NCBI RefSeq assembly: GCF_014208105.1
Contig: NZ_JACHMQ010000001.1
Coordinates: 3,224,001-3,288,000 of the forward strand
Direction: 5' to 3'
DNA length: 64,000 bases
From: Actinomadura coerulea
GTDB lineage: Bacteria; Actinomycetota; Actinomycetes; Streptosporangiales; Streptosporangiaceae
The notes under the pieces were generated by a model. It was given only the letters and a program-made list of their open reading frames with translations. It did no database searches and was not told the origin of the DNA. Positions 8,254-15,571 of the stretch are shown in pieces (positions within the stretch are counted from its first letter, which is position 1; every line of letters begins with the position of its first letter). A program made the position numbers and the translations under genes.

Positions 8254-10476
8254 GTGGCCTGGCAGCTGCACTACACCTCCGCCCGGAGCGGGCCCGCCGG
8301 CCGGGCCGGGTTCCAGTTCGTCGCCGAGACGCCCGGGCTGCCGGAGGGGACGCGGGCCGCGGTCACGCCGTACCTGTCGTACCGCCCGCCGCCGGACGCC
8401 CCGCTGTCGCCGGGCGACGCCGAGCTGGACCTGTTCCCCGTCTCGCTGCTGTACGACGAAATAGACGGCCGCCCCCTGCTGCTGCGGTGCCGCTACCTCG
8501 GCCGCGACTACTCGGGCCGCTACGGCAACTTCTTCGCGCACGCGGTGGTGGCCGAGCCGGAGGAGCTGGAGGGGCTGCGGCCCGCCGAGCTGTGGCAGGC
8601 CGCGCACTGGACCCCGCTGCCCTCGCCCGGGGCCGTCCTCGACCCGCTGGAGGAGCTGACGCCGGGCTCCGCGCTCGCCCCGGAGGCCCTCGCCGGGTGG
8701 CTCGCCTCCGCCGGGCCCGGCGACCCCTACGCGCTGCTCGCCCGCCTGGTGGACGCCGTCGCGGGCGTGCTGGCCCAGGGCCACGGGCGGGTCGTCCTTG
8801 TGGCCGACGACGTGGAGGCGATCGCCCGCTGGATCGCGGTCGTGTCGTACTCGCTGCCGGTCCCGGCGGCGGCCCGGCTGTCGTTCGTCACCTACACCGC
8901 CGATCCGGACGGCGCCGCGCAGCGCCTGGTCGGCACGACGCCCGCCGTCTGGGCGACCGCCCAGAACCACGCCTCGCACGTGTCCGCGTTCGACCTCCGC
9001 GACGGCGTCCCGGACGGCCGGGCCGGCCGCTTCGCCAGGACCGTCGCCCGCTGCTGGCGGGCCCGCGACTTCGGCGGCCTGGACGCCCTCGCCGAGCTGG
9101 CGCCGCCGGACGACCCCGCGCGGGAGGGCGCCGCCGCGCTGCTGGCACTGTGCCGGGGCGACGCGGGCGTCACACCGGACGAGCAGGACGCGGCGGCGGA
9201 GCTGCTGGCGCGGCGCGGGGCCGCCATCCCCGACTGGGTGTGGCGCGACCTCGCGCCGGGCGTCCCGTCGATGGGCCTCGACCTCGCCCTCGTCGTGCAC
9301 GAGCGGGCGCGGGCGGCCGGGGCGGCGGACCTCGCCCCCCGGTGCGCGCTGCGCGTCGGCGAGCTGGTCTCCAAGAGGCTCGCGAGGGCGTCCCGCCTGG
9401 CGGAGGTCGCGGAGGCGGCCGGCGTGGCGGAGCGGGCCGGGGTTCCGGCCGACCCCGGCGAGGTGACGGCGTCGGCGGCGCGCTGCGTCCGGCGCGGCCT
9501 CGACGATGTGCGGGGCGCGCTCGCCGGCTGCCCGGCGGCGCTGCGGGACGCGCTGCTGGACGGGATCGTCGCCGGGCTCGCCGGATCCGGGGACCGGGCG
9601 GCCGCCCTCACCCCCGAGACCTGCGACCTGCTCTACGAGCACGCCGGACGGCTCCGCGCCGCGCCCGCGGTCGCGGTCGCGGTGCTGGCGTCGGTCGGGC
9701 GGAGGCATCCCGGCCGCCGGATCGCGGTGACGGGCGAACTGCTGCGCCTGGACGGCGGCGACTCCGCGGACGCCGGCGGCGCGCTCCGGGCGGTGTGGGC
9801 GACGCCCCCGTCCGCCGCCGCGTGCCTCGACCTGCTGGACGCCTGCGGGTCCGCGCCGCCCCCCGCCGCGCTGGCGGAACTGCCGTGCCGGGTCTTCGCG
9901 CGGCTGGTGTCCCTCGGCGGCGACGGGCTCGCGGACCCGGCGACGCTGCGGCTCGCCGAGCGGGTCCGCGAGCTCATGCCGGACGGGCGCGCCGGGCGCG
10001 ACGCCGCCCTCGTCCAGGCGTACGGGACGGCCATCACCGCGGGCCCGCCGCGGGCGGCGCGGGCGCTGGAGCGCCTGGCCGAGGACGACGCCGCCACCGG
10101 CCGCCTCGCCCGCGAGGCGTTCGCCGACGCGGCGCGGCGGCTGTCCCTGCGGCCGCCCGCGTTCCGGGCGGAGCTGCTGGCGGCCGCGCCCGCCCCCGTG
10201 CGGGCGCGGCTCGCCGAGCGGTGGACCGGAGAGCTGCCCGGCCGCGTCCGCGCCGGCCGGTCGCCGCTGCGCGGCGGCGAGGTCGAGCGGCGCAACGAGC
10301 TGGTCGAGGTGGTGCTGCGGCTGCGCGGGCACGGCGCGGCCGAGCCGTCCCTGGAGGCGTGGGCGCGGGCGGCGGCCCGGCGGTGGCTCGCGGCCAGGCA
10401 GCTCGACTCCCATCTGGCGCGCCGCCCCGAGCTGCGGGCCGAGCTGCGGGCCCTTCTCGCGGAGGGCGCGCCGTGA
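8254..10476 (+). CDS. GAP1-like GTPase-associated protein
   Basis: The 740-residue protein starts AWQLHYTSARSGPAGRAGFQ and contains PYLSYRPPPDAP and RYGNFFAHAVV in the first 120 residues. I associate this pattern with the N-terminal GAP1-N2 domain of GTPase-associated proteins. The middle (about 170-260, VVLVADDVEAIARWI and SFVTYTADPDGAAQRLVGT) and the long helical C-terminus (260-740) fit GAP1-M and GAP1-C type regions. There is no catalytic motif or membrane segment. It lies between two GTPase genes and shares four bases with the downstream start (GTGA). GTG at 8254 is preceded by GGGAGGGG. It is likely a partner or regulator of the GTPases; the domain names are from memory. Confidence 0.7.
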   Translation: MAWQLHYTSARSGPAGRAGFQFVAETPGLPEGTRAAVTPYLSYRPPPDAPLSPGDAELDLFPVSLLYDEIDGRPLLLRCRYLGRDYSGRYGNFFAHAVVAEPEELEGLRPAELWQAAHWTPLPSPGAVLDPLEELTPGSALAPEALAGWLASAGPGDPYALLARLVDAVAGVLAQGHGRVVLVADDVEAIARWIAVVSYSLPVPAAARLSFVTYTADPDGAAQRLVGTTPAVWATAQNHASHVSAFDLRDGVPDGRAGRFARTVARCWRARDFGGLDALAELAPPDDPAREGAAALLALCRGDAGVTPDEQDAAAELLARRGAAIPDWVWRDLAPGVPSMGLDLALVVHERARAAGAADLAPRCALRVGELVSKRLARASRLAEVAEAAGVAERAGVPADPGEVTASAARCVRRGLDDVRGALAGCPAALRDALLDGIVAGLAGSGDRAAALTPETCDLLYEHAGRLRAAPAVAVAVLASVGRRHPGRRIAVTGELLRLDGGDSADAGGALRAVWATPPSAAACLDLLDACGSAPPPAALAELPCRVFARLVSLGGDGLADPATLRLAERVRELMPDGRAGRDAALVQAYGTAITAGPPRAARALERLAEDDAATGRLAREAFADAARRLSLRPPAFRAELLAAAPAPVRARLAERWTGELPGRVRAGRSPLRGGEVERRNELVEVVLRLRGHGAAEPSLEAWARAAARRWLAARQLDSHLARRPELRAELRALLAEGAP

Positions 10477-12194
10477 ACCCCGCCATCGTGCTGCTGCTGA
10501 TCGCCGTGTGGGTGGGCGCCATGTGGCTCGGGTTCATGTACGTGTTCCCCGTGCTGTTCGCCGCGACGCTGGTCGTCGCCGGGGCCGCCGCGCTCGCCGT
10601 CTACTGCCTGCACGCGTGCCGGACGCTCGCGCCGTCCACGCTGGAGGGGCCCTCGCCGGTCGCCGAGCCCGCCGTCGCCTACCGCCACTACCTGCTCGGC
10701 CAGGTGTGGCGCGACTGGTGGACGATCAGCCGCACGGTCGCCCCGCAGGTGTACCGGACGGCCCGGGGCGTCGTGCTGAGGCTGACCCGGACGCTCCTCG
10801 GCGGCCCGTGGGGCTTCTTCGTCTTCCCGGTCTGGCTGGCCCTCTGCGCGGGCATCGTCGCCGCCGCCGTTCCCGCGGCGGTGTTCGTCCTCGCGCTGAC
10901 GATCCTGTACGGGCTGGTCGCCGCCGTCGGGCTGGCGTCGTGGCTGGCGTGCGTGCTGGTCCTGGCGGCGGTCGAGCGCGTCTTCATGGGGTACGCCCGC
11001 ATCCTGCAGACGTGCCCGCACCCCTTCTGCTACGAGCGGATCGGGCTGCCGGAGTACGCGTGCCCGAGCTGCGGCGCCCGACACCGGCGCCTGTCGCCGG
11101 GGGCGGGCGGCGCGTTCCGGCACGTGTGCCGGTGCGGGGCTCGTCTTCCCACGACCGTCCCCCTCGGGCGCTTCCGCCTGGCCGCGTACTGCCCGCACTG
11201 CGGCGGGCGGCTGCCCGAACGCATCGGGCGCGTCCGCGTGGAGCCCCTGCCGTTCGTGGGCGGGCCGGCCGCCGGCAAGACCACGTTCATGGTCCTCGGC
11301 ATCCGGGCCCTGCACGCGCGGGCCCGCGCGGTCCACGGGCGGCTGTCGTTCGTCGAGCAGCGCCACGCGCAGGCGTACGCGGGCGCGATACGCGAGTTCC
11401 AGCGCGGCGGGCGCCTCGCCAAGACCGGCCCGGAGCTGCCCCTGGCCACCATGGTGGACGTGGAGCTGCCTGGCCGCGCGCGGCGCATCCTCTACCTGTT
11501 CGACCCCGCGGGCGAGCACTACACGGGCGCGACGGAGGTCGAGTCGCTGCGCTACCTGGACCACAGCGAGGCGCTGCTGTTCGTCGTGGACCCGTTCGCG
11601 CTCCCGCAGCTCCGCCGGTCGCTGACCGGGGACGAGAGGGAGCTCGTCGACGAGGCCGCCGCCTCGTCGGAGGAGGACCCGGCCGACACCCTCCAGCGGG
11701 TGCTGAACGAGCTGCGCTCGCGCCCCGACCAGGGGCGGCAGAAGCGCGTCGCCGTCGTCGTCACCAAGACCGACCTCCTGCTGCGCACGGAGATCGGCCG
11801 CGGCCTGGACCCGGACGCAGGCCCGCGCGAGTGGCTCGACCGCGTCGGCCTGGGCAACACCGTGCGCGCGCTCGACCAGGTCGCCGCCCAGGTGCGGTAC
11901 TTCGCCTCCGGCCTCGACACCGAGCCCGGCGCCGTCGCCGACCTGCTCGGCTGGGTGACCGGGCTGCCCGCCGCGGCCTCCCCGGACGGCGCCCGCGCGC
12001 CCGCCGACGTGCCGCCGGAGCCGCCGGGGACGGCGCCGCTGCGCGCCCCGTGGCCGGTGCGCGGCCGCGACTCCGGCCGCGTCCCCGCCGGGTACCAGGT
12101 GGGGCGCTGGGCCGTGCTGTCCGGGGTGTCGGTCCTGACCGCCGCCACCATCGCGGGCGCGCTCGTCGCGGCGGCCGAACGCCTCCCGTTCTGA
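10473..12194 (+). CDS. Membrane-anchored zinc-ribbon GTPase
   Basis: This 573-residue protein has two N-terminal membrane helices (about 4-48), a hydrophobic pair or triple helix (about 112-168), then several CxxC knuckles (CPHPFC, CPSC, CRC, CPHC), a GTPase domain (G1 GGPAAGKTT at 263-271, G3 DPAGEH, G4 TKTD) and one C-terminal membrane helix before the last residues. The GTPase and zinc ribbons should face the cytoplasm. It overlaps the GAP1-like gene by four bases and is the last gene of the operon. The G3 motif has proline in place of the usual threonine after Asp. It is the likely membrane docking point of the complex encoded by this operon. Confidence 0.8.
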   Translation: MNPAIVLLLIAVWVGAMWLGFMYVFPVLFAATLVVAGAAALAVYCLHACRTLAPSTLEGPSPVAEPAVAYRHYLLGQVWRDWWTISRTVAPQVYRTARGVVLRLTRTLLGGPWGFFVFPVWLALCAGIVAAAVPAAVFVLALTILYGLVAAVGLASWLACVLVLAAVERVFMGYARILQTCPHPFCYERIGLPEYACPSCGARHRRLSPGAGGAFRHVCRCGARLPTTVPLGRFRLAAYCPHCGGRLPERIGRVRVEPLPFVGGPAAGKTTFMVLGIRALHARARAVHGRLSFVEQRHAQAYAGAIREFQRGGRLAKTGPELPLATMVDVELPGRARRILYLFDPAGEHYTGATEVESLRYLDHSEALLFVVDPFALPQLRRSLTGDERELVDEAAASSEEDPADTLQRVLNELRSRPDQGRQKRVAVVVTKTDLLLRTEIGRGLDPDAGPREWLDRVGLGNTVRALDQVAAQVRYFASGLDTEPGAVADLLGWVTGLPAAASPDGARAPADVPPEPPGTAPLRAPWPVRGRDSGRVPAGYQVGRWAVLSGVSVLTAATIAGALVAAAERLPF

Positions 12195-12590
12195 CCGGTC
12201 GCCCCGCGGCCGCCCCTCCAGGTGTGACCCACCCCACTTCCTGACGTGAAAGATAACGGACCGTCATCGCATTGACCCTTGCGGAACGACACCCGTCCGA
12301 AGGGCAACGTCCACCCCATCGCCGTGATCAACGCCGGAAGGCCCGCCCCGGACGCCTTCCGCCCCCGCAACCCGCGCCTCGACTCCGCCCAGGTCATCAC
12401 CACCGTCTGAGCCTCCCCCGCCCCGCTGGAGACCCCCCATGACCCAGGCGGCCGCCTCCGCCGGCTCCGAGCTGTCCAAGCCCCCTCCGGCCGGCCGGAG
12501 GCCGGTGCTGGCCGCGGCCGCCGCCGCGGCCGGCGGCCAGGCCCCGCAGGCCGCGGCGCCCCGCTGAGACCGCGTCCCCGCCGGGCGCCC
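12195..12590. other. 396-bp gap after the GTPase operon
   Basis: No convincing gene is present. A 42-codon plus-strand reading frame at 12439-12567 (MTQAAASAGSELSKPPPAG, then Ala-rich) has a weak GGAG upstream. A second frame ending with TGA at 12406-12408 reads VINAGRPAPDAFRPRNPRL. Either could be a short peptide gene or debris of a decayed gene. An imperfect hairpin CCCTTGCGG...CCGAAGGG lies at 12276-12304 and may help end the upstream operon; it has no T tract. Confidence 0.3.
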
Positions 12591-13226
12591 TCAGTCGGCG
12601 GGCCGGTCCAGGGCGCCGAGGATGAACCCGGCGACCTCGTCGGCGAGCCGGGCGGCGGGCTTGGGGCCGTCCGCGCGGTACCAGGACGGCATCTGGTTGA
12701 CCATGCCGAGCGCGACGATCGTGATCGTCTCGGCGGGGGTCCCGGTGCCGAACACTCCGTCCCGCTGGCCCTGCTCGATGAGGCCCCGGAACGTCACGTG
12801 GTAGCGGCGGCGGTCGGCGCGGACCGAGCGCATCCGGGCGTGGTCCAGCCGGTGCATCTCGCGGGCGAACACCTTGGCCTCGTCGATGTGCTCGGCGGTG
12901 CTGCGGATCAGCCCGGTCAGCACCGCGTGGACGGCCTCGCGCGGCGGCAGCCCCCGCGCCAGCACCGCGCCGAGGTCGGCGAGCTGGCGGGCGATCAGCG
13001 AGTGGTAGATCTCGTAGAGCAGGTCGTCCTTGGAGTCGAAGTAGTGGTACAGAGCGCCCTTGGTGACCTCGGCGGCCTCCACGACGCTCTGCACGGGCGT
13101 CCCGTCGAAGCCGCGCTCGGCGAACAGCCGCAGCGCCGCGTCCAGGATCCGCCGCTCGACCGCGCTCTGCCGGACGGGCGCCGCCGACTCCGGCGCGGGG
13201 CCGGGCTCCGGCTCGGACTGGGCCAC
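12591..13226 (-). CDS. TetR-family transcriptional regulator
   Basis: This 211-residue protein has a TetR helix-turn-helix at about residues 24-70 (RILDAALRLFAERGFDGTPV, then GALYHYFDSKDDLLYEI) and a divergent C-terminal ligand domain with aromatic residues. The GTG at 13226 follows AAGGAGGTG. It is divergent from the phosphotriesterase-like gene, and a perfect 14-bp palindrome lies between them just after the -10 box of the hydrolase promoter. It is therefore likely the repressor of that gene and possibly of itself. The C-terminal half resembles regulators of lipid or acyl-CoA catabolism, but the ligand is unknown. Confidence 0.9.
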   Translation of the reverse strand: MAQSEPEPGPAPESAAPVRQSAVERRILDAALRLFAERGFDGTPVQSVVEAAEVTKGALYHYFDSKDDLLYEIYHSLIARQLADLGAVLARGLPPREAVHAVLTGLIRSTAEHIDEAKVFAREMHRLDHARMRSVRADRRRYHVTFRGLIEQGQRDGVFGTGTPAETITIVALGMVNQMPSWYRADGPKPAARLADEVAGFILGALDRPAD

Positions 13227-13251
13227 CTGGGCACCTCCTTCGCGCGCCGCA

Positions 13252-13302
13252 TTGACTCCGGCGCGTCCCGCGCTCTAGCTTGCCAGAAACCGACCGGTCG
13301 GT
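13252..13302 (+). promoter_or_regulatory. Promoter and TetR operator for the phosphotriesterase-like gene
   Basis: TTGACT at 13252-13257 and TAGCTT at 13276-13281 are spaced by 18 bp. The perfect palindrome ACCGACCGGTCGGT at 13289-13302 covers the expected transcription start, so a bound repressor would block initiation. This sequence is typical of TetR-family operators and lies in the divergent gap with the TetR gene ending at 13226. Confidence 0.75.
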
Positions 13303-13357
13303 ATGCCCCCGGGGCGGTTTCGCACCCCCAGCTTCACCGCGCACCGCAGGAGAACCG

Positions 13358-14338
13358 ATGCCCGCAGTTGAGACCGTCCGCGGTCCCGTCGACGCCGCCG
13401 CCCTCGGGCGCACGCTGATGCACGAGCACGTCTTCGTGCTCGGCGCCGAGTACGTCCAGAACCACGGCGCGGGCGACTGGTGGGACGAGGAGGAGAAGGT
13501 CGCCGACGCGGTCGGCAAGCTGCGCGAGCTGGCCGGTCTCGGCGTCACCACCATCGCCGACCCCACGGTGTGGGGGCTCGGCCGGTACATCCCGCGGATC
13601 CAGCGGATCAACGAGCAGGTGCCGGAGCTCAACATCATCGTGGCGACGGGCATCTACACCTACAACGACGTGCCGTTCCAGTTCCACCACCGGGGCCCCG
13701 GCACGATGGTGGACGTGGGCCCCGACCCCATGATCGCCGACTTCACCCGCGACCTGACCGAGGGCATCGCCGGGACGGGGGTCAAGGCCGCGTTCCTCAA
13801 GTGCGCCGTGGACGCCCCCGGCCTCACGCCCGGCGTCGAGCGAGTGCTGCGGGCCGTCGCCGCGGCGCACCGGGAGACGGGCGCGCCGGTCACGGTGCAC
13901 ACCGAGAGCTCGATCCACGCGGGCCGGACGGTCGTGGGCCTGCTCGGCGAGGAGGGCGTGGACCTCGCCAAGGTCGTCGTGGGGCACGCGGGCGACAGCA
14001 ACGACCTGGACTACCTGATGGAGCTGGCCGACACCGGCGCGATCCTCGGCATGGACCGCTTCGGCCTCGACATCCTCAACCCGACCGCGCAGCGGGTCGC
14101 GACCGTCGCAGCCCTGTGCGAGCGGGGGTACGCCGACCGGATGGTCCTCAGCCACGACGCGTCCTGCTTCATGGACTGGTTCGGCCCCGACCCGGCGACG
14201 GTGCCCGCGATGCAGCCGAACTGGAACTACCGGCACATCAGCGAGGACGTCCTGCCCGCCCTGCGCGCAGCCGGCGTCTCCGACGCGCAGCTCGACCAGA
14301 TGCTGGTGGACAACCCCCGCCGCTATTTCACCCGCTGA
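13358..14338 (+). CDS. Phosphotriesterase-family metal-dependent hydrolase
   Basis: This 326-residue amidohydrolase-fold protein has HEH at 22-24 (LMHEHVFV), a likely carboxylated lysine K148 (AAFLKCAVD), and later metal ligands in VTVHTESS, VVGHAGDSND and LSHDAS (D267). This is the binuclear site of phosphotriesterases and the related phosphotriesterase-like lactonases. Most natural members are lactonases with promiscuous organophosphate activity, so a lactone (for example an acyl-homoserine lactone) is the more likely natural substrate. The ATG at 13358 follows AGGAG. It is controlled by its own promoter with a TetR operator. Confidence 0.9.
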   Translation: MPAVETVRGPVDAAALGRTLMHEHVFVLGAEYVQNHGAGDWWDEEEKVADAVGKLRELAGLGVTTIADPTVWGLGRYIPRIQRINEQVPELNIIVATGIYTYNDVPFQFHHRGPGTMVDVGPDPMIADFTRDLTEGIAGTGVKAAFLKCAVDAPGLTPGVERVLRAVAAAHRETGAPVTVHTESSIHAGRTVVGLLGEEGVDLAKVVVGHAGDSNDLDYLMELADTGAILGMDRFGLDILNPTAQRVATVAALCERGYADRMVLSHDASCFMDWFGPDPATVPAMQPNWNYRHISEDVLPALRAAGVSDAQLDQMLVDNPRRYFTR

Positions 14339-14423
14339 CCCGCGCCGCATTGCCGCCTCTCCTTTCGGTCTAATCCCACGGAATCGGGAATCATGGGAGG
14401 AACCTGCGGGAGGAGGCATCCAG

Positions 14424-15509
14424 GTGAGCGAGGACTCCAGGCGCCCCCGCGCCCGCGCCGTGGTCCTGCTGCTGCTGGTGGCGCTCCTGGCCCTCCTCGC
14501 CCCCGGCTGCCGGGTCGTGGAGAGCGAAGGCCCGCAGGACGTGCCGCCGCCGACCACGGCGACCCGCCACAAGCACGCCAAGCCCAGCGGGCGGCGGCCG
14601 GGCGTGGTCAACATCGAGACCGAGCAGACGCTGAACGGCACCCGCGCCGCCGGGACGGGCATCGTGCTCACCGCGTCCGGCCTCGTGCTGACCAACAACC
14701 ACGTCATCCAGGGCGCCACCGCGATCAAGGGGACCGACGTCGACGACCGGCGCGGCTACAGGGCGGAGGTCGTGGGCTACGACCGGACGGGAGACATCGC
14801 GGTGATCCGGCTGTCCGGCGCGACCCGGCTGAGGACCGCCGCGTTCGCCTCCGCGGGCGGCGTCGCGGTCGGCGACCCGGTCACCGCCGTCGGCAACGCG
14901 GGCGGCAAGGGCGGCACGCCCACGGTCGTCACCGGCAAGGTCACCGCGCTGGAGCAGTCGGTCACCGCGCGCGACGACAGCAACGGCACCTCCGAGCGGC
15001 TCACCGGCCTGATCGAGACGAACGCGCCGATCCGTCCGGGCGACTCCGGCGGGCCTCTGCTGGACACCTCCGGCAAGGTCATCGGCATCAACACCGCGGC
15101 GTCCACCGGGTTCTCGGTGAAGGGCGCCGAGAGGCGCGGGGACCACCGGGGATACGCGATCCCGTCCGACCGGGCGCTGGAGATCGCCCGGCAGATCCAG
15201 CGCGGCGAGGCGTCCTCGACCGTGCACATCGGCCGCACCGCGATGCTCGGAGTCAAGGTCCGCCCGAACGGCCGCTCCCCCGGCGCGCTGGTCGCCGAGC
15301 TCGTGCCCGGCTCCCCCGCCGAGGCCGCCGGCGTCCCGGTCGGGGGCGTCATCGTCGCCTTCGGCGACACGGCGGTCGACGCCCCGTCCACCCTCACGGA
15401 CCTGATGCTGGCCCGCCATCCGGGCGACGCCGTCCGGATCGAGTGGACGACGAGCCGGGGCGACCGGATGGCGGGGACGGTCCACCTGGCGGAAGGCCCG
15501 CCCCAGTAG
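14424..15509 (+). CDS. Lipoprotein HtrA/DegP-like serine protease with PDZ domain
   Basis: The 361-residue protein has an Arg-rich start, a hydrophobic signal and a lipobox (LLAPGC, cysteine about 29), so it should be anchored on the outer face of the membrane. The trypsin-like domain has the S1C triad: His in TNNHVI, Asp in GYDRTGDIAVIRL and Ser in GDSGGPL. A PDZ domain follows (about 265-355; LGVKV...GALVAELVPGSPAEAAGV). HtrA proteases degrade or process misfolded envelope proteins. The GTG at 14424 follows GGAGGAGG. It is on the same strand as the phosphotriesterase-like gene but 85 bp away and probably separate. Confidence 0.88.
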   Translation: MSEDSRRPRARAVVLLLLVALLALLAPGCRVVESEGPQDVPPPTTATRHKHAKPSGRRPGVVNIETEQTLNGTRAAGTGIVLTASGLVLTNNHVIQGATAIKGTDVDDRRGYRAEVVGYDRTGDIAVIRLSGATRLRTAAFASAGGVAVGDPVTAVGNAGGKGGTPTVVTGKVTALEQSVTARDDSNGTSERLTGLIETNAPIRPGDSGGPLLDTSGKVIGINTAASTGFSVKGAERRGDHRGYAIPSDRALEIARQIQRGEASSTVHIGRTAMLGVKVRPNGRSPGALVAELVPGSPAEAAGVPVGGVIVAFGDTAVDAPSTLTDLMLARHPGDAVRIEWTTSRGDRMAGTVHLAEGPPQ

Positions 15510-15571
15510 CGCGCCGGACCGGCGCCGGCGTGCGACAGTGGGGATGTCGGACGACCACGAGGATGTGCCCT

